A stretch of DNA of 64,000 nt from Aquisalimonas lutea (GTDB taxonomy: Bacteria; Pseudomonadota; Gammaproteobacteria; Nitrococcales; Aquisalimonadaceae). The first letter of the stretch is position 1. Every line of letters begins with the position of its first letter. Of the stretch, positions 1 to 8,285 are shown piece after piece. The stretch covers positions 1,975,566 through 2,039,565 of the forward strand of contig NZ_JAUFPK010000001.1 in the NCBI RefSeq assembly GCF_030409225.1, written 5' to 3'. Under the pieces are notes generated by a model, which was given only the letters and a program-made list of their open reading frames with translations, had not been told where the DNA came from and did no database searches. The position numbers and the translations under genes were made by a program.

Positions 1-1009
1 CCAGCTCGTCGAGGAGCAGCTGGCCGCCGGCGTACAGCCCGAACAGCCGCGGGAAGTCGTAGCGCGGCCGCGCGGAGCCGAACCAGCTGCCGCGGATGCC
101 CCGCTCCTGGGCGGGCAGGGAGAGGGTGTTGATCCGGGTCATGTCGTCGCGGGGGGCGACGCCGACGATGATCACGGTGCCGCCCTTGCCCAGGCAGGCG
201 TAGGCCTGCTCGGCGACTGCGCCGCGGCCGACGCACTCGAAGGCGTAGTCCGCGCCTCCGGTGAGCTTGCGCACGGCCTTCGGCGCCTTGTCGTCGGCCA
301 GCACCGTGTCGGTGGCGCCGAACTGCCGGGCGGTCTCCAGCTTGTCCTCCGACATGTCCACGGCGACGATCTGCCGGGCGCCGGCGATGCGGCAGCCCTG
401 GATGACGTTGAGCCCGACGCCGCCGGCGCCGAACACCACGGCGGTGCTGCCCGGCTCCAGCTGCGCGGTGTTGAACACGGCGCCGACGCCGGTCATCACG
501 GCGCAGCCCACCAGGGCGGCGCGGTCCATGGGCACGTCGTCGGTCACGGGCACGACGTTGTTCACGTGCAGGGTGGCGTACTCGGCCATGACGCCGCAGC
601 CGGAGAACACGTTCAGGGCGTTGCCGTCGCCGTCATGGGTGCGCACGGTGCCGTCGGGCAGGGTGGTCAGGGCGGAGTTCACCGTCTCGCAGAGCACCGG
701 GCGGCCGGCGTTGCAGTAGCGGCAGGTGCCGCACATGCTCACGAAGGAGGTGATGACCCGGTCGCCGGCCTGGAAATCTTCCACGCCCTCGCCCACGGCG
801 ACCACTTCGCCGGCGCCTTCGTGGCCGAGCACCAGCGGCGGCGGGAAGGCGATGACGCCGGTGGCCGCGGACAGGTCGCTGTGGCACACGCCGCAGGCGT
901 GCAGGCGGATCGTCACCTCGTCGCGGCGGGGCGGCTCCACCTGGATTGTCTCGACGCCGATGGGCTGGTTCCAGTCACGGCAGACGGCAGCGCGGGCGGT
1001 TCGGGTCAT
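1..1009 (-). CDS. Zinc-dependent alcohol dehydrogenase (3' end outside window)
   Basis: Medium-chain NAD(P)-dependent alcohol dehydrogenase that oxidises an alcohol or a thiol-hemiacetal adduct in the cytoplasm. Reading down from the ATG at 1009 the protein shows the catalytic zinc segment HACGVCHSDL near residue 38, then GHEGAGEV, then the structural-zinc cysteine cluster CGTCRYCNAGRPVLC near residue 93. A Rossmann dinucleotide-binding motif GAGGVGLNV follows near residue 195. The open frame runs through to base 1, so roughly the last 30-40 residues of a ~370-residue family member lie outside. The class III style (S-hydroxymethylglutathione/mycothiol dehydrogenase-like) is family knowledge; the substrate cannot be read here. 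It diverges from argG across a gap holding a large palindrome. Confidence 0.9.
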   Translation of the reverse strand, partial: MTRTARAAVCRDWNQPIGVETIQVEPPRRDEVTIRLHACGVCHSDLSAATGVIAFPPPLVLGHEGAGEVVAVGEGVEDFQAGDRVITSFVSMCGTCRYCNAGRPVLCETVNSALTTLPDGTVRTHDGDGNALNVFSGCGVMAEYATLHVNNVVPVTDDVPMDRAALVGCAVMTGVGAVFNTAQLEPGSTAVVFGAGGVGLNVIQGCRIAGARQIVAVDMSEDKLETARQFGATDTVLADDKAPKAVRKLTGGADYAFECVGRGAVAEQAYACLGKGGTVIIVGVAPRDDMTRINTLSLPAQERGIRGSWFGSARPRYDFPRLFGLYAGGQLLLDEL

Positions 1010-1153
1010 GATTCAGTTCTCCATTTTGTATCATTTCCGGTGAGTGTAGCAGGCATCGCGGCGCTGCTGTATGCCGCCGGCTTGCACTCGCGGACGCCAG
1101 GCCGGATCATTGCGGCAGTCCTCGTGGTCCCCGGCGTTTCGGGCGGATCAGGG

Positions 1154-1265
1154 GCCGCCGGTCGGGTGTTCCGGTCACGGACACGCTGTGAATCCATCCA
1201 TGGACGCTCGACACCGGCCATCCATGGCCGGTGACGGTCCGTGACCGGAACCCCCGACCGGCGGC
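1154..1265. repeat. Large nested palindromic element, copy 1
   Basis: The two 29-nt arms (1154-1182 and 1237-1265) are complementary except for one position. Inside lies a second palindrome, CCGGCCATCCATGGCCGG (1214-1231), and a smaller CCATCCATGG at about 1194. A second copy sits at 17758-17866. The two share the core CCGGTCACGGAC...GTCCGTGACCGG, but the outermost arms differ in sequence while staying self-complementary. It lies between the divergent alcohol dehydrogenase and argG. It could act as a transcript hairpin or a dispersed structured repeat; function unknown. Confidence 0.8.
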
Positions 1266-1324
1266 GTGCCAGGGTTCCACGATAGGTACACGCGGCTGAT
1301 GCACGACATCCATGGGAGTGCTCC

Positions 1325-2533
1325 ATGAGCAAGGTGAACAAGGTGGTGCTCGCCTATTCGGGCGGGTTGGACACGTCGGTCATCCTGGAATGGCTGAAGG
1401 ATACCTACGACTGCGAGGTGGTGACCTTCACCGCCGATCTGGGCCAGGGCGAGGAGCTGGAGCCGGCCCGGGAGAAGGCGAAGCAGTTCGGGGTCAAGGA
1501 GATCTACATCGACGACCTGCGCGAGGAGTTCGCGCGGGATTTCGTCTTCCCCATGTTCCGCGCCAACGCCATCTACGAGGGCGAGTACCTGCTGGGCACC
1601 TCCATCGCGCGGCCGCTCATCGCCAAGCGGCAGGTGGAGATCGCCCGGGAGACCGGCGCCGACGCCGTCGCCCACGGGGCTACCGGCAAGGGCAATGATC
1701 AGGTGCGCTTCGAGCTCGGCTACTACGGCCTGGAGCCGGGCATCAAGGTGATCGCTCCCTGGCGCGAGTGGGATCTGCTCTCCCGGGAGAAGCTGCTGGC
1801 CTACGCCGAGAACAAGGGCATTCCCATCGAGGGCAAGAAGGAGGGCGGCTCGCCGTACTCCATGGATGCCAATCTCCTGCACATCTCCTACGAGGGCGGC
1901 GTGCTGGAAGACCCCTGGGCGGAGGCCGAGGAGTCCATGTGGCGCTGGTCCGTGGCGCCGGAGGATGCCCCGGACCGGCCGCAGTACGTGGAGCTCACCT
2001 TCCAGGGCGGTGACTGCACCGCCATCGACGGCCAGGCCATGACGCCGGCGCAGATCCTGTCGAAGCTCAACGAGCTGGGCTGCGCCCACGGCATCGGGCG
2101 GCTGGACATCGTCGAGAACCGCTACGTGGGCATCAAGTCCCGGGGCTGCTACGAGACCCCCGGCGGCACCATCCTGCTCAAGGCGCACCGGGGCATCGAG
2201 TCCATCACCCTGGACCGCGAGGCGGCGCACCTGAAGGACGAGCTCATGCCGCGCTACGCCACGCTCATCTACAACGGCTACTGGTTCAGCCCGGAGCGCG
2301 AGGCGCTGCAGGCGGCCATCGACCAGACCCAGCAGGTGGTCAACGGCGTGGTCCGGCTCAAGCTGTACAAGGGTGGGGTCTCGGTGGTGGGCCGCAAGTC
2401 CGAGACGAACAGCCTGTTCGACGCCCGCATCGCCACCTTCGAGGACGACGCCGGCGCCTACGACCAGAAGGACGCGGAGGGTTTCATCAAGCTCAATGCC
2501 CTGCGCCTGAAGCTCCAGGCCGGGCGGCGCTGA
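1325..2533 (+). CDS. argG: Argininosuccinate synthase
   Basis: Condenses citrulline and aspartate with ATP cleavage to give argininosuccinate, the penultimate step of arginine biosynthesis, in the cytosol. The 402-residue length is standard for the family. The PP-loop ATP-pyrophosphatase motif [10 protein letters not shown] lies at residues 10-19, followed by the conserved [10 protein letters not shown]. Further on are [10 protein letters not shown] and the substrate-binding run [13 protein letters not shown]. The ATG at 1325 precedes the PP-loop at the usual distance. It stands alone, with a large palindrome upstream and a hairpin downstream. No arginine-repressor box was recognised upstream. 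Confidence 0.98.
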   Translation: MSKVNKVVLAYSGGLDTSVILEWLKDTYDCEVVTFTADLGQGEELEPAREKAKQFGVKEIYIDDLREEFARDFVFPMFRANAIYEGEYLLGTSIARPLIAKRQVEIARETGADAVAHGATGKGNDQVRFELGYYGLEPGIKVIAPWREWDLLSREKLLAYAENKGIPIEGKKEGGSPYSMDANLLHISYEGGVLEDPWAEAEESMWRWSVAPEDAPDRPQYVELTFQGGDCTAIDGQAMTPAQILSKLNELGCAHGIGRLDIVENRYVGIKSRGCYETPGGTILLKAHRGIESITLDREAAHLKDELMPRYATLIYNGYWFSPEREALQAAIDQTQQVVNGVVRLKLYKGGVSVVGRKSETNSLFDARIATFEDDAGAYDQKDAEGFIKLNALRLKLQAGRR

Positions 2534-2571
2534 GACCCGGCCTGATTTCCTGAGAGGACGGTATACGCAGC

Positions 2572-2605
2572 AGGGCCGTTGTCGCACGCGGCGGCGACGG
2601 CCCTT
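2572..2605 (+). terminator. Possible terminator hairpin after argG
   Basis: AGGGCCGT and ACGGCCCT form a GC-rich stem about 40 bases past the argG stop. There is only a weak T-rich tail (TTGATTCTTC), so intrinsic termination is plausible but not certain. Confidence 0.45.
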
Positions 2606-2797
2606 GATTCTTCGGGGGGAAGGAGTATACAAACCGGTACGGTCGCCCGGTGGCCCGTTTCGTGAGTCGAAAGGTCCCTCCGGGGCGGCCCACGAGACAA
2701 TAACGACAAACAGGGAGGTCGTCTGTGTTTGTCGGGGCCCTGTCGACCCGTGACGCGCGAGCGTCCGCTGCCAGGGAACCGCCGCAGACCATCCGCT

Positions 2798-5122
2798 ATG
2801 ACAGATACTCCGCACATCGGCCCGCAGGCGCAGCCGGCGGAGGTGTCGACGGCCGGCGCTCTCCCCGGGGAGACGGCCGCGAGCGGCGACTACGTCCGCA
2901 TCCGGCGCTTCTACCAGATCGGGCACCGCGGCGTCGTCGTGACGCTTGTGGTGGCGTTCGGGCTGGCGGCCGCGCTCTACGGCCAGGTCCCGGCGCACTG
3001 GCTCGCCGCCTGGCTGGCGACCGTCGTCGTCGTGGGCGCTGCGCGGCTGCTGGTGTTCCGGTACGTGCGCCGCAACGTGCGCGAGGGCCCGGAGATCCAG
3101 CCCTGGGGGTACGCCGCCGTCGTGCTCAGCCTCTTCCAGGGGCTTGCCTGGCTTCCCCTGCTGGTGTTCGCCCATGCGGCGAGCACCTCGTCGCTGGCCC
3201 TGCTTGCCGGGCTGACCTTCGGCATGTTCGCCACCGGCATCGTCTCCATCGTGGGGCTGTACCCGCCGGTGTACTGGGCCTACGTGCTGCCCCTGGTCAG
3301 CGGCGGCGGCCTCTGGCTGCTGCTGCACCCGGAGAGCAATCCCGCCATGGCCGGAGCGTTCCTGCTGGTTGCCGCGTTCATGCTGCGCGGTGCCCTGGAC
3401 AGCAGCCGCCAGCTGCGGCGAAGCGTGGCCCGGCGCCGGGAGACGGCGGAACTGGCGCAACGGCTGGGCACCGAGAAGCACCGTTTCGAGTCGACGCTGG
3501 CGTCCATCGGCGATGCGGTGATCACCACTGACCGCGACGGCGCCGTGGACTACATGAACGCCGCGGCGGAGCGGCTCACGGGCTGGCCGGCCGCGGACGC
3601 GACGGGGCGGCACCTGAGTCAGGTGGTGCACCTGGCCGATGCCACCCACGGTGGTTCCCTGGCCGTTCTCATGGAGACCTGTCTTGCCCGGGGCACGCCC
3701 GTGCACCGGGAGGAAGATGCGCAACTGCAGCCCCGGGGCGCCGTCCAGGGGCGCACGGTCCAGGTCGGGGTGGCCCCGGTGCAGGACGACCCCGGCGAGC
3801 CGCGGGGGCTGGTGGCGGTGATCCGGGATGTCACCGAGCTCCGTGGGATGGCCCGTCAGATGCGCTACCAGAGCCGCTATGACGCCCTCACCGGGCTGCC
3901 CAACCGCCGCGAGTTCCAGAACGTCCTGCGCGACGCCATCGCCGCCGCCGGTTCGGCCTCGGCCGTTCTGTGCTGGTTCGACCTGGACCGGTTCAAGCTG
4001 GTCAACGACGCCTGCGGTCACGTGGGCGGCGACGAGATGCTGCGCCAGGTCAGCGAGCACATGATCGCCCACCTGCCCCAGGAGGCCACGCTGGCGCGCA
4101 TGGGCGGCGACGAGTTCGCGCTCCTGCTGCCGGGAACGGACCTCGATCATGCCCGGAGCGTGGCCGGCGACATCCGGGATCGCATCGCCGGCTTCCGGTT
4201 CACCTGGGGCGGCCGCGTGTTCAATCCCGGCCTGAGCGTCGGCGTCGTGCCGGTCACGGCCGGCGAGAGCGTCGGCACGACCCTCGCCGCCGCCGACGTC
4301 GCCTGCTACGTGGCCAAGGAGGAGGGCGCCAGCCGCGTGCACGTGGCCGACCCCAACGACGTGGCCCTGGCGACGCGGCACGGCCAGGTGGAATGGGCGT
4401 CCCAGGTGCAATCGGCGCTGGACGACAACCGCTTCCGCCTGCGGTACCAGCGCCTGGAGTCGCTACAGCCGGAGCTGCCGACGAAGGTGGAATTCCTGCT
4501 GTCCATGGTCAGCCACGACGGCGGCCTCGCCGGCCCGGCGCAGTTCCTGCCGGCCGCCGAGCGTTTCGGCATGATGCCGGCGGTGGACCGGCACGTGGTG
4601 CGGCTGGCCATGGAGGTCATCGCCGAGCGGCCGCGGGAGCTGGCGGACGTGGAGCAGTTCGCCATCAACCTGTCCGGGCAGACCATCAACGATCCGTCGT
4701 TCCTGGCGTACGCCCTGGAATCCATCCGCGAGACCGGCGTCGATCCGGCGTCGCTGTGCTTCGAGATCACCGAGACCGCCGTGATCAGCCACATGGCCCG
4801 GGCCCAGGAGCTCATCACCACCCTGGGCGAGCGCGGCTGCAAGTTCTCCCTGGACGATTTCGGCAGCGGCCTGTCGTCGTTCGGCTACCTGCGGGCCCTG
4901 TCCGTGGACTACCTGAAGATCGACGGCCAGTTCGTCCGCGATCTGGCCACGGATGCCGTGGACCAGAGCATGGTGCGCTGTATCAACCAGGTGGGCCATA
5001 CCATGGGGATTCTTACGGTCGCCGAGTTCGTCGAGGACGATGCTTCCCTGCAGCGCGTGCGCGCCCTGGGCGTCGACTATGCCCAGGGCTATGCGCTGCA
5101 TGTGCCCACCCTGCTGTCGTAG
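2798..5122 (+). CDS. Membrane-bound PAS-GGDEF-EAL cyclic-di-GMP protein
   Basis: Probable cyclic-di-GMP turnover regulator in the inner membrane. From the ATG at 2798 (774 residues) it has an N-terminal block of about five or six hydrophobic helices (roughly residues 45-200) and a PAS sensor domain (about 235-345, containing DRDGAVDYMNAAAERLTG). A GGDEF domain with intact RMGGDEF near residue 436 comes next, then a C-terminal EAL domain (about 540-774). In the EAL domain the signature reads EFL near residue 565. The other usual metal and catalytic elements are present: INLSG, FEITET, LDDFGSG, LKIDG and AEFVED. A longer frame opens at 2729, but its first 23 codons look non-coding. Cyclase activity seems likely; phosphodiesterase activity is uncertain. 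Confidence 0.9.
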   Translation: MTDTPHIGPQAQPAEVSTAGALPGETAASGDYVRIRRFYQIGHRGVVVTLVVAFGLAAALYGQVPAHWLAAWLATVVVVGAARLLVFRYVRRNVREGPEIQPWGYAAVVLSLFQGLAWLPLLVFAHAASTSSLALLAGLTFGMFATGIVSIVGLYPPVYWAYVLPLVSGGGLWLLLHPESNPAMAGAFLLVAAFMLRGALDSSRQLRRSVARRRETAELAQRLGTEKHRFESTLASIGDAVITTDRDGAVDYMNAAAERLTGWPAADATGRHLSQVVHLADATHGGSLAVLMETCLARGTPVHREEDAQLQPRGAVQGRTVQVGVAPVQDDPGEPRGLVAVIRDVTELRGMARQMRYQSRYDALTGLPNRREFQNVLRDAIAAAGSASAVLCWFDLDRFKLVNDACGHVGGDEMLRQVSEHMIAHLPQEATLARMGGDEFALLLPGTDLDHARSVAGDIRDRIAGFRFTWGGRVFNPGLSVGVVPVTAGESVGTTLAAADVACYVAKEEGASRVHVADPNDVALATRHGQVEWASQVQSALDDNRFRLRYQRLESLQPELPTKVEFLLSMVSHDGGLAGPAQFLPAAERFGMMPAVDRHVVRLAMEVIAERPRELADVEQFAINLSGQTINDPSFLAYALESIRETGVDPASLCFEITETAVISHMARAQELITTLGERGCKFSLDDFGSGLSSFGYLRALSVDYLKIDGQFVRDLATDAVDQSMVRCINQVGHTMGILTVAEFVEDDASLQRVRALGVDYAQGYALHVPTLLS

Positions 5123-5167
5123 CGCGCACTTTGGGGTAGCATGGGGCAACTTCTGCGCGGGGTGGTG

Positions 5168-5641
5168 ATGTTCGAAGCCCTCAAGTCACGGATCGTCGGC
5201 GAACGGCGCAGTCGTGACGACATCCTGAACGAGTGTAACGATCTCTCGCGGCTGGACCGGCTCCGGCACTATGCCCAGGATCGGGACGTGCGCCAGCGGG
5301 CCGACGCCCGCTACCGCGCCCTGCTGGTGGGCGGCGACGCCAGCCTGCGCCTGGACGCCCGGATCCGCGGGGTCCAGGCATGCACCGACGGCGCCGTACT
5401 GGCCTACGTCGCCCGCAGCGCGCGCGAGGAGCAGGTCCGGCGGGCCGCGGTCGAGCGCCTGGACAGCGATCGCGTGCTCATGGAGGTGGCCCTGAACGAC
5501 CCCGTTGCGCGACTGCGCCGTTATGCCGTGACCCGCATGGCCGACCGCGAGCTGCTGCGCTCGGTGGCCGACGCCGGCCATCGCGAGGATCCGCGTATCG
5601 CCCGCGACGCCGTTCGCCGGCTGCGCGCCCTGGAGAGCTGA
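5168..5641 (+). CDS. Small HEAT-like repeat protein, function unknown
   Basis: A 157-residue, arginine- and alanine-rich helical protein. Successive segments of about 30 residues (VRQRADARYRALL, ARSAREEQVRRAAVERL, NDPVARLRRYAVTRM, EDPRIARDAVRRL) look like degenerate HEAT/Armadillo helices, so it is probably a protein-binding scaffold. It starts 45 bases after the GGDEF/EAL gene on the same strand and may be co-transcribed with it. The ATG at 5168 follows GGGGTGGTG; an in-frame ATG at 5141 is an alternative. I do not recognise a named family and no catalytic motif is visible. Confidence 0.7.
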   Translation: MFEALKSRIVGERRSRDDILNECNDLSRLDRLRHYAQDRDVRQRADARYRALLVGGDASLRLDARIRGVQACTDGAVLAYVARSAREEQVRRAAVERLDSDRVLMEVALNDPVARLRRYAVTRMADRELLRSVADAGHREDPRIARDAVRRLRALES

Positions 5642-5647
5642 CCCGCC

Positions 5648-6154
5648 ATGGCTGCGGGCGAGCGTCTCCTCGGCGGGGCATGGTGGCTGCTGTTCGGCGT
5701 CCCGGCCGTGCGCCGCTACTTCGGCGGTCGCTTCTTCGATTCCATCCCCCACAGCCGGCGCATGGGCCTGTCGGTCACGGGCCTGGGCCGGCGCACCTTC
5801 TCCGCACGCGTGGACTACCGCGACGAGCTGGTGGGCAACCCCTGGCGCGGCACCCTCCACGGTGGCGTGGTCACCACGCTCATCGACCAGACCAGCGGCG
5901 CGGCGGCATTCTTCAGCCGCTCGCCGCCGGAGCTGGTGGCCACCCTGGACCTGCGCATCGACCACCTGCGCGCCGCGGAACCGGGCCTGCCGGTGCACGC
6001 CCGCGCCGAGTGCTACCATCTCACCCGGCACGTCGCCTTCGTGCGCTGCACCGCCTACGACCGCAGCGAGGACGACCCCGTGGCCACCGGCGTCAGCGCG
6101 TTCATGCGCAACGGCTCGGTACCGCTGCGGCTGGGGTTCGGGAGGCGGCGGTAG
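5648..6154 (+). CDS. Hotdog-fold thioesterase of the PaaI/YiiD type
   Basis: Predicted acyl-CoA thioesterase of 168 residues. The hotdog active-site helix motif LHGGVVTTLIDQTSG is present near residues 75-89, followed by beta strands with TLDLRIDHLR typical of the family. It begins six bases after the stop of the HEAT-like gene, so the two are likely translated from one message. The acyl substrate cannot be predicted. A distant paralogue sits at 22108-22542 in a clear acyl-CoA operon; this copy has no metabolic neighbour other than the signalling gene upstream. Confidence 0.8.
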   Translation: MAAGERLLGGAWWLLFGVPAVRRYFGGRFFDSIPHSRRMGLSVTGLGRRTFSARVDYRDELVGNPWRGTLHGGVVTTLIDQTSGAAAFFSRSPPELVATLDLRIDHLRAAEPGLPVHARAECYHLTRHVAFVRCTAYDRSEDDPVATGVSAFMRNGSVPLRLGFGRRR

Positions 6155-6177
6155 GCCGCCGGCGCACCCGCTCCGGC

Positions 6178-6370
6178 AGGTCGGGGCTGAAGCCCCTCCC
6201 ACAAGCCGTTGTCCAGCTTCGTCCGCGGATCCTGTGGGAGGGGCTTCAGCCCCGACATCGCAGGGAATCCGGTTCTCTGCAACGGTCGCGGCTGAAGCCG
6301 CTCCTACGGTGGATTGGCCGGAAGGCCTTCCCGAAGCCCGCCGTAGGAGCGGCTTCAGCCGCGACCTTCC
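6178..6370. repeat. REP-like palindrome cluster (four elements)
   Basis: Four palindromes lie in two head-to-head pairs. Two are of the type GGGGCTGAAGCCCC (6180-6201 and inverted at 6233-6255). Two are of the type GCGGCTGAAGCCGC (6284-6307 and inverted at 6342-6366). Each carries the shared flank GTAGGAG or GTGGGAG. They fill the gap between the convergent thioesterase and LysR-type genes. Confidence 0.9.
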
Positions 6371-6417
6371 AGAAAAACGGTTCTCGGGCACCACGCGATA
6401 GACGCCCCTCGGGACGT

Positions 6418-6756
6418 TCAACCCCGCGCCGCCGGCCGCTCCCTGCACGACGCCGCCGCCCCCAGCGAGCGGCCGATGAGGGCGAGGCCGGAGGTGACAT
6501 CGCGGCGGATGGCCTCCCCGGCCGGCGTGAGGCGGATGCCCCGGGGCAGCCGCTGGAACAGGGCGACGCCCAGGTAGTCCTCCAGGTTGCGGATCTGGTA
6601 GGTCACCGCGGACTGGGTGAGGTAGAGCTCCTCGGCGGCCTGGGTGAACGAGCCGGCGCGGGCGACGGCCTCGAACGCGCGCAGGGCCTGCATGTTGGGC
6701 ATGCGCACGGGCAGGGTGTCGGCCCCTTCCCCGGGGGCCTGCAGTGCAGCGGTCAT
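6418..6756 (-). CDS. Truncated LysR-type regulator (DNA-binding domain only)
   Basis: A 112-residue protein consisting of a LysR winged helix-turn-helix and little else. After MQALRAFEAVARAGSFTQAA it shows LTQSAVTYQIRNLEDYLG and LFQRLPRGIRLTPAG, the standard recognition and wing region. Full-length family members have about 300 residues with a periplasmic-binding-like effector domain, absent here. Shortly after the HTH linker the frame ends in ERPAARG, next to a REP cluster. The ATG at 6756 follows a good AGGAGAG ribosome site; a longer frame from 6891 has no coding character upstream. It may be a decaying gene or a solo DNA-binding protein. Confidence 0.75.
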   Translation of the reverse strand: MTAALQAPGEGADTLPVRMPNMQALRAFEAVARAGSFTQAAEELYLTQSAVTYQIRNLEDYLGVALFQRLPRGIRLTPAGEAIRRDVTSGLALIGRSLGAAASCRERPAARG

Positions 6757-6867
6757 GATCTCTCCTCCTTGGTGCCGTGGCGTTATGGGGTCGCCACGTG
6801 CACGGGCCGTTGCAGTTGTCGTGCCAGCACGCCGTCCGTAAGAGGCTGATTCTAAAGGGCGTTCATG

Positions 6868-6883
6868 GGCCGTGTGCACGGCC
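6868..6883. promoter_or_regulatory. GC-rich palindrome upstream of the LysR fragment
   Basis: GGCCGTG-TG-CACGGCC is a perfect 7-bp inverted repeat about 110 bases before the LysR-fragment start. It might be an operator; no factor can be named. Confidence 0.25.
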
Positions 6884-6935
6884 GTGAGCAAGAAATTGCC
6901 AACGGCGCCGGGGTGGTCAGCGGATTTCCGCCGAT

Positions 6936-8285
6936 TCAGGCCTGCAGGCCGTACTTGCGCATCTTCTCGTTCAGGGTGCGGCGCGGCAGCTGGAGCTCGT
7001 CGAGCACGGGGGCAATGTGCCCGCCGTGGCGCCGCAGGGCGTCCTGGATGAGCTGGCGCTCCAGCCGCTGCACCTGCTCCTTGAGGCCGGCACCGGCTGG
7101 GGTGTCCCCCTGCCGGCCCAGCAAGCCGCCCAGCCGTTCCCCCGGCGGCAGCGACGACAGGACGTAGCGCGTGGCCACGTTCTTGAGCTCGCGCACGTTG
7201 CCCGGCCAGTCATGATTGATGAGCGCGGCGAGGGTCGCCGTGTCGGGGTAAGTCATGGGCCGGTCGTAGAGCACGGCCGCCTGCTCGCAGAACACGGAGA
7301 ACAGGAACGGGATGTCCTCCTTGCGCTCGCGCAGGGGCGGGATGCGCAGCTCCACGGTATTGACCCGGTAGTACAGGTCCTCCCGCAGCTGCTGGCGCCG
7401 GATCGCCTCGCGGGCGTCGGTATTGATGGCGGCGACCAGGCGGAAGTCCGTATGCCGTACGGTGTTGGATCCGAGACGGCTGAAGGCGCGGTCCTGGATC
7501 GCCCGCAGCAGCTTGGCCTGGACCTCCAGCGGCATGCTGACGACCTCGTCGAGGAACAGCGTGCCGCCGTCCGCCTCCTCCAGGCGCCCCGTGCGCCGTC
7601 CCGACGCCGAGGTGAACGCGCCCGGCTCGTGGCCGAACAGCTCGCTCTCGGCCAGGGTCTCGGGGATGGCGGCGCAGTTCACCGGAACGAACGGCCCCTG
7701 GTGCCGGGTGCTGAGATCGTGCAGGCAGCTCGCCACGACCTCCTTGCCGGTACCGGTCTCTCCGACGACCAGCACGTTGGCGTCCACCGGCGCCATGTCC
7801 GCGATCTCCTGCTTGAGCTGGTTGATCGCCGGGCTGCGCCCGATCATGCGCGCGTGCAGGCCGGTGAGATCCTGCATGCGGCTGCGCAGGGCGCGGTTCT
7901 CCAGCACCAGCCGGCGCTTCTCGCAGGCGCGGCGCACCGACTCCAGCAGACGCTCGGCGTTGAAGGGCTTCTCGATGAAGTCGTAGCAGCCGTTGCGCAT
8001 GGCCTCCACGGCCATGTCGATGTCGCCGTGGCCGGTGAACAGGATCACCGGCAGATCGGCGTCGACGCGCCGCACGGCCTGCTGCAGCTCCAGGCCGTCC
8101 ATGCCGGGCATGCGCACGTCGGAGACGACGATGCCGTCCAGCTCCGGGGTGATGGTCTCCACCAGGGGCGCGGCGGTGGCCACCGGCTCCACGTGGAAGT
8201 CCGCCAGCCGCAGCCAGCGGGCCACGGACGAGCGCATGGCCTCGTCGTCCTCCACCAGGTGGATGGTCATGGCGTTGTCACTCAT
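6936..8285 (-). CDS. DctD-type sigma-54-dependent response regulator
   Basis: Transcription activator of 449 residues partnering the overlapping sensor kinase. The receiver domain has the acidic pocket EDD (12-14), the phospho-acceptor D56 in VVSDVRMPG and K106 in EKPF. The AAA+ domain carries Walker A GETGTGKE (175-182) and Walker B GGTLFLDEV. The sigma-54 contact loop reads GAFTSA instead of the usual GAFTGA. A Fis-type HTH (HIAPVLDELQLPRRTLNEKMRKYGL) closes the protein. The ATG at 8285 lies inside the end of the kinase gene (8-base overlap), so translation is coupled. It very likely controls the divergent TRAP transporter at 10269, as DctBD does for dicarboxylate uptake. Confidence 0.92.
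   Translation of the reverse strand: MSDNAMTIHLVEDDEAMRSSVARWLRLADFHVEPVATAAPLVETITPELDGIVVSDVRMPGMDGLELQQAVRRVDADLPVILFTGHGDIDMAVEAMRNGCYDFIEKPFNAERLLESVRRACEKRRLVLENRALRSRMQDLTGLHARMIGRSPAINQLKQEIADMAPVDANVLVVGETGTGKEVVASCLHDLSTRHQGPFVPVNCAAIPETLAESELFGHEPGAFTSASGRRTGRLEEADGGTLFLDEVVSMPLEVQAKLLRAIQDRAFSRLGSNTVRHTDFRLVAAINTDAREAIRRQQLREDLYYRVNTVELRIPPLRERKEDIPFLFSVFCEQAAVLYDRPMTYPDTATLAALINHDWPGNVRELKNVATRYVLSSLPPGERLGGLLGRQGDTPAGAGLKEQVQRLERQLIQDALRRHGGHIAPVLDELQLPRRTLNEKMRKYGLQA

Noticed and set aside
1175-4411. Very long minus-strand open frame (1078 codons) opposite argG and the GGDEF/EAL gene
   Set aside because: It is antisense to two well-recognised genes, is rich in His/Arg/Gly from GC-rich third positions, and shows no domain.
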